From Norana najaformis (Eukaryota > Annelida > Clitellata > Crassiclitellata > Hormogastridae), in assembly GCA_964023275.1 (NCBI GenBank), contig OZ029917.1, forward strand, positions 17,800,374 through 17,864,373: a stretch of 64,000 nucleotides of DNA. Direction: 5' to 3'. The position numbers and the translations under genes are program-made. The notes beneath the pieces were generated by a model. The model was not told the origin of the DNA and did no database searches. It was given only the letters and a program-made list of their open reading frames with translations. Positions 47,108-57,929 of the stretch are shown piece after piece (within the stretch, counting starts at the first letter, position 1; the number at the start of each line of letters is the position of its first letter).

Positions 47108-48287
47108 ATGGCTAGATCCATTACAGACTCATTTCCAGTTTTCCGTGATGTAAGTACTATTTAGGACTGTTTTTACCTTGCTGCTCTTTGATTTAATTTT
47201 TGTTTTCTACTTTATGCTAGAAGGTTATGGCTTACTCATCTTAATCTGTCAATTTCAAGTTTTTCAAAACACTGAAGAGGTTGCTCATTTAATTTTTTAA
47301 TGTGGCAAGTGCTTGGTGAGGCATATGGGGCATAGAATACAATGGGAGATAATACTTATGGTATTGAAAGCGATTGAAGAGGAGAGGAAGTTGGGAGTGA
47401 ATATGTCCAAGACTGCAAAACCTTAACTTTGACAATACTTCCATGAACACATTACTTTTTTGCACGTTACAGAAATTTCTTCTGTACTGTTTCACAGGAG
47501 AGGTTCTGTGATCCAGTGTCGCATACAAGTCATCTTGAAGCATCCATTCGATCCAGGCGGTCAAGAAATGCCTTAATAAAAACGCTGTGGACTCATCCAC
47601 ATAAAGCTGGGTTAGTTGTTTTCCTTTTAAAAATAAAATTAGGGGTGCATATTACATGCACTGCCATTCAAGTAATTACTTCTTTAAAATTTAGGGATGC
47701 ATATAACCTGAACTGCTGCTGGAAGACTCTGTGTAGTGCTTCGTGAAGTTTCAGTAGAGTGGTGCTAAATGTCTTCTCAACTACTGACTTGTGTAGTTTT
47801 TAAAATCTCAATTGCAGTTGTATGTGTAAGGTGAGATGGTAAAAAGAAAGGGTAAGATATGGTAAAGTGAAAAGGACATTTTTATAGCAGCCTTTAACAG
47901 TAATAGTTGATGACAGACTTTTTTTAACAGGCTGGGAGTCTTGCTTTTCTTTCAGTTACATCCATCACTTGAATTTCAGCAGATGAAGGAAAGGATACTA
48001 ACTTTAGCTGCTTTTCTTTCAGTTACACAGAGCATGTTTTTAAAATGCCAGAGGCCAGTTGCACTGACTAGTCAGTTGCTGCAAATGGCAATTAGGCAAT
48101 TTGTGATGCTTATTTCTCAAGCATGACTGTGCTGTTTTAGATTGGAGAGGAATTTTGGCTGTAACCTCTGCTGAAAAGTCGTTGACAGTTGAATTTCAGC
48201 AGATGAAGGAAAGGATTCTAAATTTAGCCGCTTCATCGACTTTAACTCAGGACCTTCTTAACAACATTACTAAAGACTATGATGAAG
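47108..48287 (+). CDS. Unrecognised gene, three candidate exons
   Basis: I do not recognise this protein. Candidate exons: 47108-47149 (MARSITDSFPVFRD, donor GTAAGT), 47498-47610 (acceptor TTCACAG; ERFCDPVSHTSHLEASIRS, then RRSRNALIKTLWTHPHKAG; donor GTTAGT) and about 48148-48287 (EFQQMKERILNLAASSTLTQ, then DLLNNITKDYDE; donor GTATGT). The first two join in phase; the third joins if the AG at 48146-48147 is used. The third looks like an amphipathic helix or coiled coil. A possible terminal exon at 49011 has a good acceptor (CTCTGTAG) but in the required phase reaches a stop after about eight codons; read from its first base it is open for longer. Exon structure, end and function are open. Confidence 0.5.
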
Positions 48288-49102
48288 GTATGTTGATGTG
48301 TCAGTTCCTTTTAAAGTTAATAAATGTTGCCATTTGCAATGTAGCATGCTTTTTAGTCTCTTTTGGTCTATCCTAAGTTAGTTGGCATGTTACTGTGTTT
48401 TAAGACATACTTGTCATTTCTGCGCTGATCCAGTTCACAATGCATTGGCCATTCTTTGGATGAGTATTCTTTTACATGCTACCTGTTTCTTGGTTGTATG
48501 CTCTGTTTTATTCATTGAAGCTGAAATTAGCATTTTATTGGTTCTTGTAAGTTACAAACTCATCGTGCCTTGATTTACATAAAAGGGGCTATTTATTTCT
48601 GGAGTTTTACCTACCACACTGCATCCAATTGAGACTGAAGAAAATATTTAACAAAGTGAATCTTTCAATTTTTTAAAATTAATACAGTATAAGATGTTAC
48701 TTTATAAATAATCTGATATTTTACGTTATAAATAATTGACCCTGGCTGAGCACCAAATTCCATGTGTTGCTTCAATTGCTGTATATGTGGCAAGTGTGGA
48801 CCTGGTTTCTAGTTGGCCAGACTACTGATATTCACTTTTCAAAGGTATCACGATGAAAGATCTAAAATAACTTAATTGATTTCCAAATTCCATGACAAGG
48901 GCCATGACAAATACTGCTTACCAACACAATATCTCTGCATTACAGTCACTGCACTGGCTCTGAACAACTACTTAAAATATGATTTTGTAATTTTGCTCTT
49001 GTCTCTGTAGGACGAAACAGTGGATGGTGCACTTGAGAGAATGGCCGATGAAGGGAAACCTCGGCCAGCTCTATTTCGAATACAGAATACTTGTTATGTG
49101 AA

Positions 49103-49535
49103 GATGGATATCGCGGCAGCTACACTGGCTGCCTGTCAGCTCCAGAATCGCTTACAAGATAGCTCTCCTCACACGCAAGACTCTCGACCAATCAACCAGC
49201 TTACCTGTCATCATCCTTACATCGCTACCTACCATCCAGGTCTCTGCGATCAGCTACACAAAACCTTCTGTCTTTCCCTGACATCCGAGACTTTCGGTCT
49301 GATTTCTCACGACGCGGATTCAGCAACTCAGCACCAGCCATTTGGAACAGCCTTCCTGTTTACATTACTCACGACAGTATCTCACTAGACACATTCGTAA
49401 AGCGGCTAAAGACCTATCTGTATCGTCTTGCTTTTGTTGTCTGACATGTAACCCACCCACGCCTACGATTCCTCGCTCAGTCGATAGACATATGGCGTGT
49501 TAACAAATGCATTACTTACTTACTTACTTACTTTG
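49103..49535 (+). mobile_element. LINE family B, ORF2 C-terminus and 3' end
   Basis: RQLHWLPVSSRIAYKIALLT, a SNSAPAIWNSLPVYI block and DTFVKRLKTYLYRLAF are the standard end of CR1/L2-like ORF2. A CGCTCAGTCGATAGACATATG block and ACTTACTTACTT tail follow. One frame change is visible; relatively young compared with other copies here. It abuts the possible exon at 49011. Confidence 0.85.
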
Positions 49536-49937
49536 CAGTGATCTCCAATAAGCATCATACTATATAATAGTACGGGCTCTCGGCCCACGGATCATGATGA
49601 TGATGATGATATAATAGTGACATTCATTTTACTACCCCAAATGGACCAACTTCTGTTCAGTGATTGATGATTTGTTTTTAAGCTTTATGTGAACTGTGAT
49701 AACCCTTAATTTGTGATTAAAAGTTGTCATTTAACCTAATAAATTGTATTTAATGATTTGCTTATTATGTAATGAGTTAGTACGTCCATGTAGTAATAAT
49801 TAAACATTGCTGCGTATAGGTAGATACAACAGTAAATCAATGCAGAAAACGTATAACATAACTATATGCAGCTCCACAAATGTGGCAAATTCCAATCTAT
49901 AAATTTAGCTCCTAAACCACTAAAACGCATTTGCAGC

Positions 49938-50222
49938 ACCACATAAATGTGGACACGACCACTACGTAAATGTAGAGATCCCACAACACAAATGTAGACA
50001 TTACTAGTACATAAATGTAGAGATGCCGCAACACAAATGTAGACATTACTAGTACATAAATGTAGAGATGCCGCAACACAAATGTAGACATTATTAGTAC
50101 ATAAATGTAGATTCCGCACTACATAAATGTAGACATTATTAGTACATAAATGTAGATTCCGCACTACATAAATGTAGATTCCGCACTACATTAATGTAGA
50201 CATTCTTGCTACATAAATGTAG
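49938..50222. repeat. Minisatellite of CTACATAAATGTAG palindromes
   Basis: About 12 units of 20-29 bp, each centred on the near-perfect palindrome CTACATAAATGTAG, with spacers alternating among ACATTATTAG, ATTCCGCA and AGATGCCGCA. Sequence following the array contains GGTAACTTCTCCAACAGATTG, shared with the 45.3-kb array. Confidence 0.85.
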
Positions 50223-50225
50223 CCA

Positions 50226-53200
50226 AAATGGTAACTTCTCCAACAGATTGGGCACCATTTTAGTGATGATATATTATGAAATACTCCTGTGTATTTTGTA
50301 ATGTTTAATTGAAGCTTCTAAACGTGGTTTAGCACCTCACCATCTGCAATGACTTTAAACCTTAGGCAATAAGTTAACAGACTCCTGCAGAACTAGACTA
50401 ACAGCTCCTTCCATCTCTTTTTTTACTGCTTTGAGAAACTGTTGGCTGACCTGTTATCCTACCTTTCTGTATTGTCTTGTTGGTATAATTAATATTATAA
50501 TATGGATTAACAGAACCACTTTGGCTCAGGTTGTTAGCAAAAGCAACTGTTTAGCTGACAATGTAGGCATTTTAAGTAAAAATGTAAAGTAACACACTTA
50601 TTTACATGGTTCTACAGTTCTGAAGCTTAGTCCCAGGGTTAAAAGCCGTTGGATAAAGCACAAAAGTGACTGCAGAACTCCAACAGCATGACACCTTTTT
50701 AATCTCCCAACTTCCATTGTTTTTCATTTACCAACCTTGGAGGCGTGATGATGGCAGGATGAGTTGGCCCAGAATGCCTGGAATTCCATGAGTGTTCACC
50801 CAGCTATGCCATAACCATGCTTAGAATTGCTTAACTTCCCTGTGCTTTTCAGCATATGTGCTCAGCTCCAAGTAGCTGCTGTTGCAGAAGAACATCTTAC
50901 AAGCATCTGCTTTTGTCAGCGTGTATGCAGATCATGTATACGTGTATGCTGAACATGCTTCCAATCAGTTGCTGATATGAAGAGGTATGTGACCACTTTG
51001 CACAGAAACTTAGTAGTCCAAAGTAAACAGAAAGGTTGAAGAGCTGTCTTGATGGGTGGCATTTGACTCTAATTCTAACGCAGAATGTCTGGATTCCAGT
51101 AGGGGTGTTTGAGCTCTGTGTTTTTGCATTTGTTGGGCCCATGCTGCAAGCCATTACTTTTAATTCAGCCTATGACCTGAGAAGTTTGGCCACTGCTGGT
51201 TTATATCTATGAGATTAGGCCTCTGTGCCTTTTCTTGCAAGCATGAGAAGTCAGGGCGGAGCTGTTTTATGTGTTGGAGTGTAAAGTGTAACGTAAGATG
51301 AGGTCACAGCACATACGGTGTTGTGGTCGTATTTTGTACTGTTTGCAGTGATTGCTTGTTCCTAATACCTGTTTGCTTGTGCCATTGTGTGTGTGGATGT
51401 GTGTGTGTGTGTGTATGTGTGTGTGTGTGAAAATGCAACATATAATACATTATTCCTGCAAATATTCATAGGATACCTTGGCCAAGGAGCTTTGAATCTT
51501 CTACCTGTCAATCATCAGGCTTTGTTAGTTGTGTTGTGGTTCAATGGTTTTGTTGTGAGGAAGGCCTTGTGAAAAAGCTTTTATTTAAAATGGCATTTAA
51601 CATATGGGATGCAAACTTAGCTTTTGCACCTCTTCGGTTGTATTGTTTTAGAGCAATGCTATGCAGCAGTAAGTTTAACTTTCTAAAGGAGTCTCAATTG
51701 ACCAAGGTAATTGTTATATCTTTATCATCACCATATGGCAAGGCCTCCCTGCACTGACCCTGTGCCCAGGACCTTGGGATTCATCCATTTATTGCTTAAG
51801 AGCCTAAAGAAAAGGAAATGAATGCCTCCCCCATATCTCACTTGTGGGATATGGGACACCTTGCTTTATCATCATCATTATCTTTATTATTGTACCCTTT
51901 TCTGAGATTTGCATGTGTGAAAACAGCAGCCATCCAACATCATGACGGCCTTTTCATAATGCTGCTTGATGTGTCTGATTTCAAACCCCAGATACAGTTA
52001 TCGTAATTGTAATCCTGAGATTTCTATAGCACCCAAGGAAACACATTATGAGGTCCACCTTATTCACAGGTGCTCAGTCAAAACAAAATCGATAGGCAAA
52101 AGTGTTCAGTTCCAGGTCAAGATCAAAGAGTCAGGCGAGAGAGACTGCGTGGCAGCTACTGTGGGTGATGTTTTGGATTGAAGTGGAAAGAGGGAAAAGA
52201 GGAAGAAGGGGAGTCGGGGCAGGATCTGTGAAAGAGGAATGTTTTCAGTTTTGAGAGAAAGACCACTGCAGAAATTGCTAGAGGTGGAACATAGGTGAGT
52301 GTGTATGATGGGTCAGATAACTGTCACAGTTCTGGGGGAGTTTATTCCGGAGTGGTGGGGCAGCTATGGGTATGGAGCGATTGCCAGATATTAAGGGATG
52401 GGGTAATGCAGTGTGATCAATATGATTAATGAAATAATGATGCAGCTATTGTGTTTTTTCAGATTGGATTCCTGCATTTTTAAGAGCTGTAAACCAACAG
52501 CAAAATATTTAGTCAAAATAAGGATATGTCCTCAGTCAAAATAAGGATACCATACTGTGTCTTTCAATTCTGGGAAATTCTAAAATTTATTTTAAGTCAG
52601 AAATTTGACAAATCTGGTGCTTCCATGCTGCGACTGAGAGGGAAGTTGGATTATTATTTTGTGTGTTTGGATAAAGAAATTGGTGGAATGTGAATGATTA
52701 ATTTTGCTGGACTGACATAACAAGAGTTCATATTCAGAGGTACACTTACGTGCAGTTATTGACAATCTTATTGGGTGACTGTTTTGCTGTTCTGGTTTGG
52801 AATGACTGGACTTTACAGTGAGGCTTGTGGGTTGGGGTAGATGAGGGGTAAGTTTTAATCCGGTGTGGGGGTTGGAGTAGGCAAGGGACTTGTATGTCTC
52901 TCTCTTTAGTCAGGCCTTAAATGACTGACGGCGGACAGACGACTCGGCCTGGCAGTGATTTGGCAGCTGGCCAAGTGATTTCCTCTAACCCCTTCTCCTT
53001 CTTGTGGCTGCTGCTTCTGCGGCTGTTTCTACTTAATTCCAGCATCTGTGCAACCGCTCATGGGCGACAGATCTACTTTTTGTTGGACAAAGTTCTTAAT
53101 GGATTACTGCTCTGTTTTTATGCCTAGATTTGATATTTAATCTGACATGATCTTTTCGATATGCCAGAGTTTTAACTGGTCCAACTAGAGTGTGCTGTAA

Positions 53201-54440
53201 TTTGCATCTGTTTTGTATTCTACTGCTTACAGTTTTAAGATGCTTAAGGTAAGACATAAGAAAGTTTACAGAAAGTTTTTCTGTTCATTTTTGGGCAGCT
53301 GTTGAAGGCTTGTGTTAATTTTGCTTATATCGGTCTAGATCTTTGATTTAATGCACATGTGATGAGTTTATAAATTCACTTGTGATTCTTTAGATTTAGA
53401 TGTGTTTCTTATCTGGTCACATACAAAACATCTGGAGTTATTTTCCTTGCATATCTGCCTCGATGTAGGTCTAAGAAACCTTTCACAAACTTTTCTGTTT
53501 AAATTACTGTCTTTGACTGAATCTGGTTTCTATATTTCTTGGTTTGGCAGTTTTGCACTTAGCTGAAGGTGATATGGTTTTAACTGTATTGTTTTGGTAG
53601 CTTTTATATTGCAAGAGCTGCCTTACATTCTTTTGGGTTTTTCATCTTCTGTAAAGACAATGATGCAGTCCATTACAAATTCAGTGACAATCTTAGCCTT
53701 TATGTAGTAGTGTGATGCAGAATTTTGGTGTCTCATGTCTTGATCTGATTATAGCTGGATATGTCAGTCTAGATTTCAAATCACACATTCACGCATATCA
53801 TGTGAAAGCAAAAATCATAATTCATTGAGTCGTGTAAAATGTAATCTTGGAACGTTTGTTGGTTTACTGTTGTCATTTTTTCTTTATGTAACAAATGAGT
53901 ACCGGTAGTTACCTTGCCTTCTTTACAAAGATACTTGTATATTGAGCATGAGGGCACTTACCCCCCTGCAATTAACACCCAATCATTTTGGGCCTACATC
54001 TTTTTACCTCACAAACTTTCACATCTGTAAGGATGTTCACATTCTTTTTTGTGGTGCTGTTTCTTATTGATTTTTCTCCATCAGTGTCTTTGAGCTGTAA
54101 TACATAATAAATGGTCATGTCATATCATGGTACAAATGTAGTTGAGGAAAGTTTTTAGTAAAAAAACTACTCTTGCAACAAATTGGCAGATACTTTTTAG
54201 TATCGATTTTACGTTGCAATGTTGAAGAAGTCTGTTGTAAATTTTTACCAAAACTCTGCTGTTTTTGTGTGCTGCACCAAGAGATATACAGTTTTAGGCT
54301 CAGTCTAATGATTATCATGAGTTCATCTTGTCGTGGTTCATGCTGTATGAGATGCAGTTACCATCTCAATTGTCTGATAACTTTTCCAACTACCCAGTAA
54401 CTGCATTTAATGACATTGAGCATTTATTTTGTATCCATAG
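50226..54440. other. Region upstream of the PAK coding exons
   Basis: AT/TG-rich DNA, probably the PAK promoter, 5' UTR exons and introns, none identified with certainty. A GT microsatellite lies at 51383-51430 and a LINE copy at 52000-52400. The frame at 52921-53127 is open but has no recognisable domain. Confidence 0.5.
52000..52400 (-). mobile_element. LINE family A, 3' end
   Basis: Minus-strand copy starting with the ATTACG-type tail (CGTAATTGTAATCCTGAG), with CAGTCAAAACAAAATCGATAG and CCAGGTCAAGATC, continuing into the ORF2 end region (CAGTTCTGGGGGAGTTTATTCC, minus of the LWNKLPPEL zone). Confidence 0.8.
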
Positions 54441-54442
54441 TA

Positions 54443-55526
54443 ATGGCTTCTTTCACGAAGCCAGTTAACAGAAAGAAAGCATTGCCTGAAATTTCGCCTC
54501 CTATGAACTTTGAGCATCGTGTCCATACCGGATATGACCCTTACCATGGGACATTCGTAGGTCTTCCAACCCAGTGGAGGAGTATTGTGGAGTCAGAACC
54601 TGTTCAGCCACAACAACACAGATCCTCTGGTGACCCTTCGCTTTATAAACCACAAAAAGTGAGTCATTTAATTTTGTCCAAGCTGAAAATTTCTTTGAAA
54701 GATTTTGCTTAAATAAAGTCTGATAGTTTTGAAAAGTAACTCACTGTTGCTGTAGCATCTTTTAAAGTAATTTGCTTCCTTGCAATGTTTTCTCAGTCAT
54801 GAATTGATTTAAATATAGTATCCTACTGTTATGATGCACTGCTTAGAGTTCTCAGAGCAGTGGTAGTATGGTCTCTTCAATTCAGGTATAGTTTTTCTTT
54901 CATTATGTACTTAGTTTCATATCTTGACTAATTTTTTTCTACTCTTTCAGACAGTGGTTTGTGGGAGACCAAACACACATTTCAACTATGATGGGATAGG
55001 GGCAACTGCTGACCCAGATCTTCCATTCCGAGACGATTACAATTACCACTTATCTCCTTCATCATACCAACCATCGTCATACCAACAGCATGGCACTTCT
55101 GATTACAATGGCAGACATGGCCAAGAGGGAGCTTTGCCAATGCGAGACAGTGTCGCCGATCCGTACTCCGCTCACACACAACGGCCGTCTCCAGGCTACA
55201 CTGGGCCTCCGAGTGACCCAAGGAATTACAGGGACTTTCGTGACAGCATCGGTTATGGACGCTCCCGGGATGAACATGATTACCATGCCAATGGAATGGT
55301 TCCAAGTGGTCGACCTACTTCATTGTTTTCGCAGGTAGATGGTGCTGCTTCTCGGCCGACCTCTGTGACTCCTTCTGTGCTAAAGCAGCAGCAGGAGCCC
55401 TTGTCTCTTGCAGGACAGTTCTCTTCTAATCAGCCAGGTTCTCTTATGAGAAATTCTGGCATACGTCAAGATGGAAACAGACCCCAGGCTTCTGGTACAT
55501 CGTCTGCCATGCAGGAATTTGCAAAG
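54443..55526 (+). CDS. PAK4-like: Group II p21-activated kinase (PAK4/5/6, Mbt-like), N-terminal part
   Basis: Ser/Thr kinase acting downstream of Cdc42/Rac on the cytoskeleton. Two coding exons in window: 54443-54658 and 54951-55526, phase 0, donors GTGAGT and GTAAGT; 264 residues so far. A Lys/Arg-rich start precedes a CRIB (PBD) motif at residues 17-45: Ile17-Ser18-x-Pro20, Phe23, His25, His28-x-Gly30, then FVGLPTQW, as in PAK4 (ISAPSNFEHRVHTGFD). TVV.G after the CRIB also matches group II. The rest is Ser/Pro/Tyr-rich and looks disordered (repeated SSYQPSSYQ; SPGYTGPPSDP; GRPTSLFSQ; ASRPTSVTPS), like the long linkers of PAK5/6 and Mbt. The exon containing ATG begins after TATCCATAG (about 54441), so a 5' non-coding exon lies upstream. 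No kinase-domain exon was found to 64000; it should lie to the right. Confidence 0.93.
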
Positions 55527-55831
55527 GTAAGTTACTATTAAATTAATAAATAAATATTACTTTTTATGGTGTTATCTCAGTCAGAAACTGATTATTTTAT
55601 GTCTTGTTTGATAAAAATGATGCTGAATGCATGTTGAGAATCCTAGGTCCAGGAAACCTTGTATTCAAGCAGAAAGATGAAAGCAGTTATGTAATGCCAC
55701 AACTCAGTCTACACCCTTAAATATCAAATATCATTTAACTGCATAAAAAAAATAGGGACATGCAGCAATTCTTAAGCTCAGCACTTGAGTCAGGAGGACA
55801 AACTGAAATGCCAGCAAGAATGTCTTAGCTA

Positions 55832-57108
55832 TCGTGAAGAATTCAATGCAAGTTTTTAAAGTTACCAGTGCCAGCCATTTGGCTATCATGAAGAATTCAA
55901 TGCAGGTTTTTAAAGTTACCAGTGCCAGCCATTTGGCTATCATGAAGAATTCAATGCAGGTTTTTAAAGTTACCAGTGCCAGCCATTTGGCTATCATAAA
56001 GAATTCAATGCAAGTTTTTAAAGTTACCAGTGCCAGCCATTTGGCTATCATGAAGAATTCAATGCAAGTTTTTAAAGTTACCAGTGCCAGCCATTTGGCT
56101 ATCATGAAGAATTCAATGCAGGTTTTTAAAGTTACCAGTGCCAGCCATTTGGCTATCGTAAAGAATTCAATGCAAGTTTTTAAAGTTACCAGTGCCAGCC
56201 ATTTGGCTATCATGAAGAATTCAATGCAAGTTTTTAAAGTTACCAGTGCCAGCCATTTGGCTATCATGAAGAATTCAATGCAGGTTTTTAAAGTTACCAG
56301 TGCCAGCCATTTGGCTATCATAAAGAATTCAATGCAAGTTTTTAAAGTTACCAGTGCCAGCCATTTGGCTATCATGAAGAATTCAATGCAGGTTTTTAAA
56401 GTTACCAGTGCCAGCCATTTGGCTATCATGAAGAATTCAATGCAGGTTTTTAAAGTTACCAGTGCCAGCCATTTGGCTATCATAAAGAATTCAATGCAAG
56501 TTTTTAAAGTTACCAGTGCCAGCCATTTGGCTATCATGAAGAATTCAATGCAAGTTTTTAAAGTTACCAGTGCCAGCCATTTGGCTATCATAAAGAATTC
56601 AATGCAAGTTTTTAAAGTTACCAGTGCCAGCCATTTGGCTATCATGAAGAATTCAATGCAGGTTTTTAAAGTTACCAGTGCCAGCCATTTGGCTATCATG
56701 AAGAATTCAATGCAGGTTTTTAAAGTTACCAGTGCCAGCCATTTGGCTATCATAAAGAATTCAATGCAAGTTTTTAAAGTTACCAGTGCCAGCCATTTGG
56801 CTATCATAAAGAATTCAATGCAAGTTTTTAAAGTTACCAGTGCCAGCCATTTGGCTATCATGAAGAATTCAATGCAAGTTTTTAAAGTTACCAGTGCCAG
56901 CCATTTGGCTATCATAAAGAATTCAATGCAAGTTTTTAAAGTTACCAGTGCCAGCCATTTGGCTATCATGAAGAATTCAATGCAAGTTTTTAAAGTTACC
57001 AGTGCCAGCCATTTGGCTATCATAAAGAATTCAATGCAGGTTTTTAAAGTTACCAGTGCCAGCCATTTGGCTATCATGAAGAATTCAATGCAAGTTTTTA
57101 AAGTTACC
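55832..57108. repeat. 54-bp satellite-like array, about 24 copies
   Basis: Head-to-tail units (AAGAATTCAATGCA(A/G)G, then TTTTTAAAGTTACCAGTGCC, then AGCCATTTGGCTATC plus three variable bases). Almost all variation is at two places: the base in CA(A/G)G and the triplet ATG/ATA/GTG/GTA before AAG. Because 54 is a multiple of three and the unit has no stop in one frame on each strand, both strands are open for over 440 codons. The coding look is an artefact of the unit; the array lies in the PAK intron. Confidence 0.97.
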
Positions 57109-57639
57109 AGTGACAACCACTTTGTTGCCAAGGACTCTTGTAATGGAATATATTTAAAAATTTAAAAAATAGTAGCTTAAACTTTTATGTTTTGGTTCTT
57201 GAAATATGCTGTACTTGATGTGAAGATGTGGTGAGGTGAGGTTGATGACGAGTCATTATGGAATGAACAATACAGAAAGCCACAAGTGCCAGTGAATGTC
57301 TTGATTTTTGATCCAAGCTATCCAGTTTCCATTTCTGTTGTATACAACCACTAGTTCTTAACCAGTCTTTTTGAGCTGCTTAATGAGCACTTTGTGGTAT
57401 GTGTAGATTTCTCTATGCTGGAGGTGAAGGCTGGGTTCTCCTAGTTTACAGGGCTTGCTTGGATTGACTCAATGTGAAATTTATTCTAATGATTGGCCAA
57501 AGGTTGCTTGCAGATTGGCCTGCTAGCTTTGGTTTGTATCTGTTGGGCTTGATCTTGGGGGCCTATAGATCTGTGGATAATTTATTTGTCAGTTAATGAT
57601 ATACAGCTGCATATAACATTGTGTATACATGCAATACAT

Positions 57640-57690
57640 ATTGCGCTTGTGAATAAGCTGGTTCCCATGACTTAGCTTTCTTTGGGTTAC
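57640..57690 (+). mobile_element. Truncated LINE family A tail
   Basis: Only GTGAATAAGCTGGTTCCCAT and GACTTAGCTTTCTTTGGG remain; no ATTACG tail. Confidence 0.5.
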
Positions 57691-57929
57691 GACACGATTG
57701 TGACCACAGTTGAGTTTGAATTGCATGGGATTTTATGGAAAGAGAGTAGATCAGTAATGAAACTTCTTATTTTACCATTCCGACTGGTAAAAAATCAGGA
57801 TTTTTTACCGTTTGGAATGTCTTATCATTTACCATATTTTATCATTCTGATCAGTAAACAACCCAGATTTGTTACTGCAAAAATATTTTTTTGAGGAAAC
57901 CATGGCGCAAGGACAGCCAGGTGCACATA

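Noticed and set aside
49020-49388. 122-codon plus-strand frame as a host protein
   Set aside because: Most of it is a wrong-frame reading of a LINE ORF2 end; only its first 30 codons could be host sequence.
55731-57165. Two long repeat proteins of 443 and 466 codons
   Set aside because: Same stop-free 54-bp unit on both strands within a PAK intron; no splice joins or non-repeat domain.
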